Position numbers and translations under genes: made by a program. From a virus: a DNA stretch of 40,927 nt. Each line of letters begins with the position of its first letter. The first letter of the stretch is position 1. This document shows positions 23,371 through 29,552 of this stretch, in pieces. The stretch is from positions 1 through 40,927 of the IMG/VR virus record IMGVR_UViG_3300035210_000069; one strand, written 5' to 3'. Below the pieces are notes generated by a model that saw nothing but the letters and a program-made list of their open reading frames with translations, had not been told where the DNA came from and did no database searches.

Positions 23371-23428
23371 CTTAAAGTCTTTTAAGGACTCACAGTTTCG
23401 ATCCCGTGAATCTGAGAATCCTTAATTG
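23311..23428 (-). ncRNA. Structured leader or small RNA with its own promoter and terminator
   Basis: A transcript starting near 23428 would fold into hairpin 1 (23384-23423; 11 of 12 pairs, AAGGATTCTCAG/CTGTGAGTCCTT) and a 6-bp hairpin CTTAAA/TTTAAG (23371-23386). A terminator (23311-23370) follows, with a 10-bp outer stem AACCCGTTCA/TGAGCGGGTT, an inner CCTC-GAAA-GAGG tetraloop and six U. The hairpin 1 loop contains ACGGG, complementary to CCCGT in the 5' arm of the terminator, which could give an anti-terminated state. It ends 31 bases before the GHKL gene, so it may gate the replication operon or act as a free RNA of about 115 bases. Confidence 0.65.
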
Positions 23429-23434
23429 GTTATT

Positions 23435-23462
23435 ATTATACTGATAAATAATCACCTGTCAA
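23435..23462 (-). promoter_or_regulatory. Consensus promoter for the leader RNA and replication operon
   Basis: Read leftward, TTGACA (23457-23462) and TATAAT (23435-23440) are perfect consensus boxes with a 16-base spacer. The -35 box overlaps the last codons of the NrdD-like gene. Expected start is near 23428. Confidence 0.85.
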
Positions 23463-23613
23463 CTTCTTTTATGTGAGATAGCGCTTTTTTTAATGAGTAC
23501 ATTTTACGATCTTCAAACTGTGCCTTCATCCCTTTGTTCCATTGGGCTACTGGACGAAAGTACCCAACTACGCGGCTGTAGCACTCTACTGGTATCTTCT
23601 TTTCTGATTTCAT
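23452..23613 (-). CDS. Stand-alone NrdD C-terminal glycyl-radical mini-protein
   Basis: The 53-residue product starts MKSEKKIPVECYSRVVGYFR and continues PVAQWNKGMKAQFEDRKMY. This is the C-terminal signature of anaerobic ribonucleotide reductase NrdD, with the glycyl-radical loop RVVGY (Gly 17) and a conserved cysteine (Cys 11). The large catalytic barrel (some 600 residues) is absent. By analogy with GrcA/YfiD, which replaces the damaged radical end of pyruvate formate-lyase, it may repair or redirect the host NrdD. AAGGA lies eight bases upstream and the gene starts nine bases after rusA. It implies an anaerobic host. Confidence 0.8.
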   Translation of the reverse strand: MKSEKKIPVECYSRVVGYFRPVAQWNKGMKAQFEDRKMYSLKKALSHIKEVDR

Positions 23614-23622
23614 ATTTTATCC

Positions 23623-23967
23623 TTAAAATAATTCTTCGATATCAACGGTCAGCCTTCCCCCCTTGTACTCTTCATCTTTAATCACAAACAATTGCTTAAT
23701 GATGGAGTCGTTTGATATTATTCCGGAATCTTCCATCCCATCCAATATTGGTTTGTTTGGATTATCTATGTCGAATCGAGATTTATAATCAACCCGTATT
23801 GTTACTCGTATCGGGATATTCCAAGATTTACTTTTCCGGCAGCATAGGGATATTATTTTTTTGAAATCCCGATATTCTTTTGAAAGGACAAGACGTCCGC
23901 GAGCAACAATGTATTTTCTATTCACGCTTGTTAACTTCACCTCATTAAGGTCTATTACTCGTGTCAT
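23623..23967 (-). CDS. rusA: RusA-type Holliday junction resolvase
   Basis: The 114-residue protein carries the RusA signature FDIDNPNKPILDGMEDSGI with the metal-binding aspartates near 66, 68, 76 and 80. The DNA-binding NRKYIVARGRLVLSKEY segment lies at the N-terminus. It would resolve branched phage DNA before packaging. An eight-G tract lies a few bases before the ATG in place of a normal ribosome site. The start overlaps a possible 18-codon coupling frame. Confidence 0.85.
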   Translation of the reverse strand: MTRVIDLNEVKLTSVNRKYIVARGRLVLSKEYRDFKKIISLCCRKSKSWNIPIRVTIRVDYKSRFDIDNPNKPILDGMEDSGIISNDSIIKQLFVIKDEEYKGGRLTVDIEELF

Positions 23968-24020
23968 AGTTCGCCCCCCCCAAATACCCGAAAATCATGG
24001 ATTACAAATGATGCGCTCAT
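23964..24020 (-). CDS. Possible 18-residue coupling peptide across a G8 tract
   Basis: The frame MSASFVIHDFRVFGGGEL overlaps the methylase stop (ATGA) at its start and the RusA start (ATGA) at its end. Ribosomes could pass from gene to gene without a fresh ribosome site. It contains a run of eight G, where slippage would change the frame. Expression is unproven. Confidence 0.35.
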   Translation of the reverse strand: MSASFVIHDFRVFGGGEL

Positions 24021-25057
24021 TTCAATCCCTTAAAAATGTGTGCTATTACGGAAACCGTCCATCCGTTACCTAACATTTTATAACGCTGTGAATTACTTAC
24101 ATGATTAGTGTAGTTATCAGGAATCGTTTGCAATCGTTCGCATTCAAGGGGAGTTAATTTTCGCCAGTGATAAAAATCAATCGCTATTTTAGGCTCTTGG
24201 TTCCCTCCTTGTATTTTTGTCAATGTCGGAGCCTTGCCCTCAGACGAATAAACCCTTTTTATAATATCATGGCCGCTTATGTTTGCCATCCCTGCCAAAA
24301 TTAAATGCTTTGAATTAGGGTCTTTTGATACTGTAGGATATTTGTCTTTTTCTGTTATGCTTTCTTTACAATATCCATGTGGTCGGGTATAAACCGGGAT
24401 TAAATCCATATCCGAATGAGTTCCTCCACTATGCGCTCCTGCGGTAAAACATTTCGATTTTCTGTTTAAACCTTTTTCCGGTTCGCCTTTTTTATTGATT
24501 ATATAATTTATATAGGTATCTGTAATCCCTTTATTTACCATTCCAGATTCAATTATATCTTTCAACAATATTCCTTTATCTTTTGGTTGTGTGACGTTCG
24601 GGATATTTGTCCAATAAAGTCTTTTCCTGTTTTGCGCCGATACGAGCGCAGAATTGATTCCAATCGGCTCTACCCCCACCGCCTTTGAAATTACGTCCTG
24701 GTATTCTTTCTTCATTTTTACATTTTCAAGTAAGAAATATTTTGGCTTATAGTGGTTAAGAATATCAACAAAAGTAAAAAATAACTTACTGCGAGGATCT
24801 TCAAAATTAAGTCCTTTACCCGCAAAAGAAAAACCCTGGCAAGGACTTCCCGCAATTATAATATCAGGCTTTCCAATTTTCCAATCTTGCCATTTAGTTA
24901 TATCCCCAAGACGTATAATGTCAGGGTAATTTTTTTCTGATACAATCTGAGCATATTTGTCGATCTCGCTTGCATAGTACTTTTCAACTTTTATTTTCGC
25001 TATGTCAAGGGCTATCCATCCGCAACTCATTCCGTCAAATAAAGACAATACTTTCAT
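24017..25057 (-). CDS. DNA (cytosine-5-)-methyltransferase
   Basis: The 346-residue protein should methylate carbon 5 of cytosine in a specific DNA site. Motif I is LSLFDGMSCGWIAL at the N-terminus and motif IV is GSPCQGFSFAGKG with the catalytic Cys 73. Motif VI is LLENVKM near 111, motif VIII is QNRKRLYW, and the C-terminal motifs are LTPLECERLQTIPDNYT and RYKMLGNGWTV. All needed motifs are present, so it is probably active and protects phage DNA from host restriction. It is ATGA-coupled to an HNH gene. The target site cannot be told by eye. Confidence 0.92.
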   Translation of the reverse strand: MKVLSLFDGMSCGWIALDIAKIKVEKYYASEIDKYAQIVSEKNYPDIIRLGDITKWQDWKIGKPDIIIAGSPCQGFSFAGKGLNFEDPRSKLFFTFVDILNHYKPKYFLLENVKMKKEYQDVISKAVGVEPIGINSALVSAQNRKRLYWTNIPNVTQPKDKGILLKDIIESGMVNKGITDTYINYIINKKGEPEKGLNRKSKCFTAGAHSGGTHSDMDLIPVYTRPHGYCKESITEKDKYPTVSKDPNSKHLILAGMANISGHDIIKRVYSSEGKAPTLTKIQGGNQEPKIAIDFYHWRKLTPLECERLQTIPDNYTNHVSNSQRYKMLGNGWTVSVIAHIFKGLK

Positions 25058-25302
25058 AGTTTTTTACACTTACTCCTTGGAGTTATTCCCATAATGTCAC
25101 AGAACTCCTGCTCCGTGATATGCTCCGCTGCATCGTGGTGATATTTACACAATCCCTTCATGTTCCTTGGATCGTGGATAAATTCAGGATACAGACCTTT
25201 ATTATATTTGGTCTGGCTGAATAAATGGTGGTACTCGATAGCCTTCCGAATGCATCCTCGATGGTCGCATAGTCCGTAAGGCGGCGGCATTCGTTCTTTC
25301 AT
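25054..25302 (-). CDS. HNH endonuclease-like small protein
   Basis: The product is 82 residues from the ATG at 25302, which overlaps the preceding stop as ATGA; a GTG three codons upstream is possible. It shows CDHRGCIRKAIEYHHLF, then PRNMKGLCKYHH, an HNH core with zinc cysteines and catalytic histidines. It lies between a PD-(D/E)XK nuclease and a cytosine methylase to which it is also ATGA-coupled, so a restriction-like pairing or a recombination role are both possible. Confidence 0.7.
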   Translation of the reverse strand: MKERMPPPYGLCDHRGCIRKAIEYHHLFSQTKYNKGLYPEFIHDPRNMKGLCKYHHDAAEHITEQEFCDIMGITPRSKCKKL

Positions 25303-26174
25303 CTTTTGCACGCCTTATAGACATTGCAGTATGATTTGCATTTATTCCCGCCCCATGTCTCTCGGTCAGAACACATCGGTGGGACCGTCCTTGTCGCAAG
25401 CGCACGAAGAATATCATTCGACTTCTTTTTGAAAAAATTGATAACGTCGTCATCGGGAAGGATTTTAATGGGTATGGTATAACATTTTTTCACCACGCCC
25501 CTATCCTTCGCAACCCTCGTATCTCCATCCCTGACAATAGCATGGATATCAAGATAATCAGGTACGGGAAGTTTTCCGTCCATGATAATAAGCATCCGAT
25601 ATCCGTTAAGTTGCATCGTCCAGTCAAACAGTTCTTCTGGATCGGGTTCTCCAAATCCCAGAACATCCTCGTGCTTCTGAAGTCCACGATTCTTCCCTGT
25701 CTTTAAAAGCACAGGCGCTCCAATTTCATCATAAACAGGAATCTTTGTCACCTGAACACCAATAGCCTTTGCCACCTTGTAGGAACCAGTTACCTTCTCG
25801 TCGTGGAGGGTGTGTGTTCCGTCAGGGTTACGCTCAAGGTTATCTATCCCTCCAGTCATAAGCTCGCATTGTAGGCGAACTTCCGTGGTGGAGTACTCGT
25901 TATCTACATTGACCACCGCATGACCCTTCGTTCCAGTTATACGGTATGCTGCATCTTCAGGGTCCATCGAATAGTCGGTGGTTAATTCAAGGTACGCTTC
26001 CCTTGTGCCTCGGAGTAACTGCGTGACAGACGGCTTCCCATCCCACTCTCTTTGATCTCCTGCTGCTCGTAGGTACGTGAGAGGATGGCATCTTAGGTTG
26101 AATCGACACTTTCCATCCATACAGTCTTTTGCTTCTGCGAGTTCCCCATCGGGGCAGATGAAATGTTTTAACAT
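25299..26174 (-). CDS. PD-(D/E)XK (RecB/Cas4-like) exonuclease with cysteine-rich ends
   Basis: The product is 291 residues from the ATG at 26174, which follows AAGGAGA; an earlier in-frame start has no ribosome site. The RecB-type pattern is clear: GTKGHA with His near 85, GGIDNL with Asp 111, HDEKVTGSYKVAKA with the D-x-K at 125-127, and TMQLNGYR. Cysteines at both ends (C7, C18, C23, C29 and four in CSDRETWGGNKCKSYCNVYKAC) could hold an Fe-S cluster, as in Cas4/AddB. Together with RusA it suggests a phage recombination set. It is the first gene of the leftward early operon. Confidence 0.75.
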   Translation of the reverse strand: MLKHFICPDGELAEAKDCMDGKCRFNLRCHPLTYLRAAGDQREWDGKPSVTQLLRGTREAYLELTTDYSMDPEDAAYRITGTKGHAVVNVDNEYSTTEVRLQCELMTGGIDNLERNPDGTHTLHDEKVTGSYKVAKAIGVQVTKIPVYDEIGAPVLLKTGKNRGLQKHEDVLGFGEPDPEELFDWTMQLNGYRMLIIMDGKLPVPDYLDIHAIVRDGDTRVAKDRGVVKKCYTIPIKILPDDDVINFFKKKSNDILRALATRTVPPMCSDRETWGGNKCKSYCNVYKACKR

Positions 26175-26196
26175 TGTTTTCTCCTTTATGGCTTTT

Positions 26197-26224
26197 ATTA
26201 TACGGATAAACTCTATCATGTCAA
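26197..26224 (-). promoter_or_regulatory. Leftward early promoter
   Basis: Read leftward, TTGACA (26219-26224) and TATAAT (26197-26202) are perfect consensus boxes with a 16-base spacer. The nuclease gene starts about 16 bases after the expected transcription start. Confidence 0.88.
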
Positions 26225-26250
26225 CTTTATTTTATTTTTTTGTTGACATG
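26217..26250. repeat. Perfect inverted repeat joining two divergent -35 boxes
   Basis: CATGTCAAC (26217-26225) and GTTGACATG (26242-26250) form a 9-bp perfect inverted repeat around a T-rich centre. The two arms are the -35 regions of the leftward and rightward promoters, so one dimeric regulator could cover both. Confidence 0.8.
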
Positions 26251-26270
26251 AACGAATAAACCCATATAAT
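26243..26270 (+). promoter_or_regulatory. Rightward early promoter
   Basis: TTGACA (26243-26248) and TATAAT (26265-26270) are separated by 16 bases. Transcription should start at about 26277, at or just before the ATG at 26278, which would make the first message leaderless. Confidence 0.88.
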
Positions 26271-26277
26271 ACTTATT

Positions 26278-26520
26278 ATGAAATCAATACACGACATCGA
26301 AGAACTGGAAAAAAGATACTCTGAGTACTGGGATCTTGAAAGATTCCATTGGCGGTCTTTGATCATTATGATATTTGTCGCACGTCCAGCGCTGGACTTT
26401 ATCAAATGGATCACAGAGGTGTTCTTCCCGTATCTTTGGTTCTGTCCATTCTTCATTATACTCGTAGTTTTTACGGTTAAGATGATAATATTCCATAGGA
26501 GGAATCATGGAAAAAGATAA
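26278..26520 (+). CDS. Small membrane protein, possibly from a leaderless message
   Basis: The 80-residue product has a charged N-terminus (MKSIHDIEELEKRYSEY). Hydrophobic segments lie near 27-40 and 50-70, and it ends in a basic tail. The ATG lies seven bases after a perfect -10 box and has no ribosome site, so translation may be leaderless. It overlaps the next gene by 14 bases. Function unknown. Confidence 0.6.
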   Translation: MKSIHDIEELEKRYSEYWDLERFHWRSLIIMIFVARPALDFIKWITEVFFPYLWFCPFFIILVVFTVKMIIFHRRNHGKR

Positions 26521-26758
26521 TGGTGGTAATGTTTTCCCAGTTATAACAGACATAGTAACATTTACAAGCGATTCTCCTGGCTACGATATCAAGTCTTCTA
26601 ACGGCATGTCTTTGCGTGATTATTTTGCGGCGCAGGCAATACAGGGAATATTATCGAATAGCACGGTATCGGCTCAACCATTAGGATGGGAGCGAATGGC
26701 AATGTGCGAAACTGCATATCAAATAGCTGACGAGATGCTTGAAGCGAAAGACAAATGA
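26507..26758 (+). CDS. Conserved-type small phage protein
   Basis: The 83-residue product contains GMSLRDYFAAQAIQGIL and ends AYQIADEMLEAKDK. This pattern (GMTLRDYFAAxA ... AxxxADAML) is common in small uncharacterised phage proteins. AGGAGG precedes the ATG. Function unknown. Confidence 0.7.
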   Translation: MEKDNGGNVFPVITDIVTFTSDSPGYDIKSSNGMSLRDYFAAQAIQGILSNSTVSAQPLGWERMAMCETAYQIADEMLEAKDK

Positions 26759-26816
26759 TTATTATGTATCCTTGGCGAGAGAACGATATTCCGGAATACA
26801 GGAGGTTAATAAATAA

Positions 26817-27071
26817 ATGCCGAAGATTAAATGCGAAGGTCCCTGCGAGAAAGAACTATACTCTCCCGAAGAGTATGACCCGAAAGACGAAAAGGACAAT
26901 TACTACTGGCAGAAAATAACATGGCGCGGAGCGAAGTTTTACTATATCCGTCGTCGTCAATGCAAAATCTGCTTTGTGCGTAATGACCGAGTACGTGAAG
27001 CTGCAAGAAACTATCGGAAGAGGAATAAAGTCGTCATTAAATTCAGAAATAAAATGAAGGATAAAATATGA
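26817..27071 (+). CDS. Small zinc-ribbon-like protein
   Basis: The 84-residue product pairs CEGPC near the N-terminus with CKIC near residue 50. A strongly basic C-terminus follows (REAARNYRKRNKVVIKFRNK). The layout suggests a treble-clef or zinc-ribbon nucleic-acid-binding protein, possibly a degenerate HNH. AGGAGG is upstream and the stop overlaps the next start (ATGA). Confidence 0.65.
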   Translation: MPKIKCEGPCEKELYSPEEYDPKDEKDNYYWQKITWRGAKFYYIRRRQCKICFVRNDRVREAARNYRKRNKVVIKFRNKMKDKI

Positions 27072-27151
27072 TAATCTATTTTGCCAGTCTATTAGTTCTT
27101 CTTACAATAGGAATTATTGCTTTTAAACAAGCCTCGAAGGAGGGTAAATGA
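27068..27151 (+). CDS. Tiny single-span membrane peptide
   Basis: The 27-residue product MIIYFASLLVLLTIGIIAFK... has one transmembrane helix. It is ATGA-coupled at both ends, to the zinc-ribbon gene and to the SSB-like gene. The AAGGAGG site of the next gene lies within its last codons. The double coupling argues it is translated. Confidence 0.6.
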   Translation: MIIYFASLLVLLTIGIIAFKQASKEGK

Positions 27152-27903
27152 ATCAATTAAAAATTTTATCACTCAATGGAGTGAGCCGGACATTCGACTA
27201 TAATGCGGATGGACGGCAGAAGCAGGGATATTCTGTCCCTTGCAACTGTGAAATCGACGGAGCCGTCAGGACCGCAGAAATAACCTCCTTCTCACCCAAG
27301 ATGAGAGACCGAATATTTGTCGGAGCAGTCTTCATCCACGGGAAGGATACCGACATAACCGCAGAAGAAAATCAGCAGTACGGCCTAAAGATCAAACTGA
27401 AAGCCGTCAAACAGGAGCAGGGAGGACAAGGTGGAGGATCATCTGGATATCAGGGAAAGGGAAACTATACACCGAAGAAGTATGTTACTCCTGAAAAGTT
27501 TAAGGAAATCCTTGTTTGGTGTAAACAGCAAGCGGTTGAATTATTTCCGGACCATGCGGTGGAGGCTTTCGATAAGATTCTCGGTTGCTATACCGTCATC
27601 GTGGATATCTCCCACGCCAGTACGCCCCAGTCCACTCCTCAACAGCCGATGGATCAAAGCAATGCGAAACCAGCGCTAACAAGGGACTTGTTCGACGCCG
27701 CGGTGACCCTAATAAAGACAAAGAATCCTGATGTTCAGGTAGAAGGATATCAATCGTTGTGGACCAAAGTATTGGCCAATAAGCCACTTATTTCAGAGGA
27801 TTTGTTCCGTGAAATCCACATGAACTTCGTTCTTTGTGCGGGATATGATCCGATGAAAAATGTTGGCACTCAACACTTCTCAGACGACGATATCTCATTT
27901 TAG
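27148..27903 (+). CDS. Single-stranded-DNA-binding protein candidate with acidic tip
   Basis: The 251-residue protein has a beta-rich N-terminal domain (about 1-90) that could be an OB fold. A glycine-rich linker GGQGGGSSGYQGKGN and a helical middle follow. The extreme C-terminus is SDDDISF. Bacterial SSBs end in the acidic tip DDDIPF, which recruits replication proteins, so the tip is strong circumstantial evidence. The helical insertion is unlike a classical SSB, so this may be a divergent or composite type. AAGGAGG precedes the start. Confidence 0.6.
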   Translation: MNQLKILSLNGVSRTFDYNADGRQKQGYSVPCNCEIDGAVRTAEITSFSPKMRDRIFVGAVFIHGKDTDITAEENQQYGLKIKLKAVKQEQGGQGGGSSGYQGKGNYTPKKYVTPEKFKEILVWCKQQAVELFPDHAVEAFDKILGCYTVIVDISHASTPQSTPQQPMDQSNAKPALTRDLFDAAVTLIKTKNPDVQVEGYQSLWTKVLANKPLISEDLFREIHMNFVLCAGYDPMKNVGTQHFSDDDISF

Positions 27904-27909
27904 GTAATT

Positions 27910-27993
27910 ATGTCGCGCAGGGTCAGGGTCATGGTTAACATAGGCACAAATGTCGCACTTGAGGCGAATTGTAGCATAGGAGAAAGAAGATGA
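27910..27993 (+). CDS. Possible 27-residue peptide
   Basis: A short frame MSRRVRVMVNIGTNVALEAN... lies seven bases after the SSB-like gene and overlaps the next tiny frame by ATGA. Its ribosome site is weak, so expression is doubtful. Confidence 0.3.
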   Translation: MSRRVRVMVNIGTNVALEANCSIGERR

Positions 27994-28043
27994 AGGACAC
28001 GAAAAAGCCCATCAAAAAGGGCGGTAAGAAACCGGGCTGCTGA
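27990..28043 (+). CDS. Possible 17-residue lysine-rich peptide
   Basis: MKDTKKPIKKGGKKPGC follows AGGAGA at good spacing. Seven of 17 residues are lysine and it ends in cysteine. It could be a nucleic-acid-binding peptide or chance; only the ribosome site supports it. Confidence 0.35.
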   Translation: MKDTKKPIKKGGKKPGC

Positions 28044-28094
28044 AAAAGCCTTGTTTGATTTGCAAGTCCGGGGAGTTATTGCCACGGACATTAT

Positions 28095-28167
28095 GGGACA
28101 GTAGTTCTAATGGGAGAGCGGCTGCTTTGCAAGCAGATGGTTGTGGGTTCGACTCCCACCTGTTCCA
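28095..28167 (+). tRNA. tRNA-Ala (anticodon UGC)
   Basis: The 73-base cloverleaf is complete. The acceptor stem GGGACAG/CTGTTCC includes the G3-U70 wobble pair that identifies alanine tRNA. It has a 4-bp D stem, the anticodon loop TTTGCAA with TGC at 34-36, and T arm GTGGG-TTCGACT-CCCAC. The first anticodon-stem pair is mismatched (G-A). The discriminator is A and no CCA end is encoded. It lies in the rightward early operon. Confidence 0.93.
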
Positions 28168-28200
28168 CATGTCGAGGCTACGACAATATAAATAAGCCAA

Positions 28201-28269
28201 CTTGGAGTCTGTGGAGAAAACTATAAGCGCTTATAGGCACAACGTAGGATTCGACGCCTACCTCCAAGC
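28201..28269 (+). ncRNA. Aberrant tRNA-like element
   Basis: A perfect 7-bp acceptor-like stem CTTGGAG/CTCCAAG encloses a T-arm-like hairpin GTAGG-ATTCGACG-CCTAC (8-base loop). Where D and anticodon arms should be, there is instead one long arm: TGTG/CACA around the 16-base palindrome CTATAAGCGCTTATAG. No normal anticodon loop with U33 is possible. It may be a decayed tRNA or a tRNA mimic. Confidence 0.45.
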
Positions 28270-28284
28270 ATCAAACGGAGGATT

Positions 28285-28659
28285 ATGAGTACACAAATAA
28301 GTCACGAATGCAAGCGCTGCGGTAAGTGTTGTTCCGAAGAAGGGTATGTGATATTCACCCGCAGAGAAGCCGACCTCCTCATGTTCCACTTCCATCATCT
28401 TGAAAATGAAGATATATTTGAAATGTTCAACCGTCAGGGAATCACAGGAAAGAATCAGGATGAAGCGAGTATCGTTGTTTTCATTGTCGGGAAAGATGAA
28501 ACTTGTCCGTTCCTTGTCGACAACAAGTGCCAAGTATATGACTTCAGGCCGAAGAGATGCCGTCTATTCCCTTTCTGGCCTGAGTATTTCACCTCAGATG
28601 AGAAGTTCGATATGAAGGGAAGAGAGTGTCAGGGAGTAACTGTTAAGGAGGTTTTATGA
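28285..28659 (+). CDS. YkgJ/UPF0153-type cysteine-cluster protein (copy 2)
   Basis: The 124-residue protein begins with CKRCGKCC (Cys 9, 12, 15, 16). It contains TCPFLVDNKCQVYDFRPKRCRLFPFW, the full YkgJ (PF03692) pattern. It resembles copy 1 at 12059-12376 but sits in an early operon just after the tRNA genes. GGAGG is three bases before the ATG, and the stop overlaps the next gene (ATGA). Metal or Fe-S binding is likely; the role is unknown. Confidence 0.8.
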   Translation: MSTQISHECKRCGKCCSEEGYVIFTRREADLLMFHFHHLENEDIFEMFNRQGITGKNQDEASIVVFIVGKDETCPFLVDNKCQVYDFRPKRCRLFPFWPEYFTSDEKFDMKGRECQGVTVKEVL

Positions 28660-28997
28660 GTGATAATGAATATATCAAGCGATTGATTAAATTGTCTGAG
28701 GAAAATCCTACACTCCAGATAATCGCGAAAGTTGACTCTGAATGCTGTCCATCTGATGATCATGGATGGTGGGGTTGCTCGATAGGCAATTCTGAAGTCG
28801 ATGTGTATTGGCTTCCCGATGAGGATTACGTTATTGGGGAAGAGGAAATCAAGGAAGAGATTTCGTGCAACCACGATTCTTTGGATTTTCAAAGATTATC
28901 GGAGGAAGAGCAGTATGCGTATGTTCAGGAACGGTACGATGAGTATAAGAAAGATGGCGAGATAAAAGAAGCCATATTTTTGGAAATAAATAATTAA
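28656..28997 (+). CDS. Acidic early protein, unknown function
   Basis: The 113-residue, strongly acidic product (MSDNEYIKRLIKLSEENPTL...) contains the aromatic-cysteine segment CCPSDDHGWWGCSIG and ends in a long acidic helix. High acidity is common in DNA-mimic inhibitors of host nucleases, but that is only a possibility. It is ATGA-coupled to YkgJ copy 2, with AAGGAGG upstream. Confidence 0.65.
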   Translation: MSDNEYIKRLIKLSEENPTLQIIAKVDSECCPSDDHGWWGCSIGNSEVDVYWLPDEDYVIGEEEIKEEISCNHDSLDFQRLSEEEQYAYVQERYDEYKKDGEIKEAIFLEINN

Positions 28998-29010
28998 AGA
29001 GGTAATATGA

Positions 29011-29466
29011 ATGATAAAGAAATTATGGGGAATGATCCCGACAAATGTGAGGATTGGACTGGCGAGCTTCTTATTCGGAGTCGTCGTGACGAGTGGGGTG
29101 GCTCTATACATCACCCGGACATCTGGGAAAGTCGGAGACGTGAGAATAAGCAACGAGACGATCTCAGGATATCCTCTATTGCCAAAGCAAACCCAGACTG
29201 TAAATCACTCTACGGTTATAGATTATTCGTATGCTGGTCAAGGCGAAAGCAAAGTGACAATACCGTGGGACTCAAACCCGTGGGGTTACAATTGGAGTCG
29301 CAAAACATGGATGATCACGAGCGATCTGAATTACTTCGGGAAAGAAGCGAGCCTCTTACTCTCGAAGAGATTTTCGACGGTTGTTTTGGGAGTGGGGGCA
29401 AGGTATGACTGGAATAATGCGAAAGTTTATCCGATCATTTCAGCATCGTATATATTCGAGTTGTGA
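29011..29466 (+). CDS. Membrane-anchored protein with beta-rich C-terminus
   Basis: The 151-residue product has one transmembrane helix near 13-33 after a short basic start. The beta-strand-like C-terminal half ends GARYDWNNAKVYPIISASYIFEL, similar to the last strands of outer-membrane or porin-like proteins. GAGG lies eight bases before the ATG. An overlapping ATG at 29007 opens a different frame without such features. It is the last gene of the rightward operon. An envelope role is inferred. Confidence 0.6.
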   Translation: MIKKLWGMIPTNVRIGLASFLFGVVVTSGVALYITRTSGKVGDVRISNETISGYPLLPKQTQTVNHSTVIDYSYAGQGESKVTIPWDSNPWGYNWSRKTWMITSDLNYFGKEASLLLSKRFSTVVLGVGARYDWNNAKVYPIISASYIFEL

Positions 29467-29476
29467 TCGATAAATA

Positions 29477-29515
29477 GCCTTCAGGGAACATAGATGAAGG
29501 CAGTAATATGTTCCC
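29477..29515. terminator. Interleaved hairpins between convergent operons
   Basis: GCCTTCA (29477-29483) can pair with TGAAGGC (29495-29501), and GGGAACATA (29484-29492) with TATGTTCCC (29507-29515). The two stems interlock, so they are either alternative folds or a pseudoknot. Being nearly symmetric, they could stop transcription from both directions, though U-runs are poor. Confidence 0.5.
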
Positions 29516-29552
29516 TTATTCTGGCATTTTGCACATATTTCCTCTTCTTTTG

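Noticed and set aside
26755-26919. 54-codon frame beginning MIIMYPWREN
   Set aside because: Its start overlaps the preceding stop (ATGA), but most of it runs out of frame through the zinc-ribbon gene and is very basic in the way shadow frames are.
29007-29408. 133-residue plus-strand frame starting four bases before the membrane-anchored gene
   Set aside because: It overlaps the 29011-29466 frame almost fully, has no recognisable features and suboptimal ribosome-site spacing. The 29011 frame has a transmembrane helix and beta-rich end.
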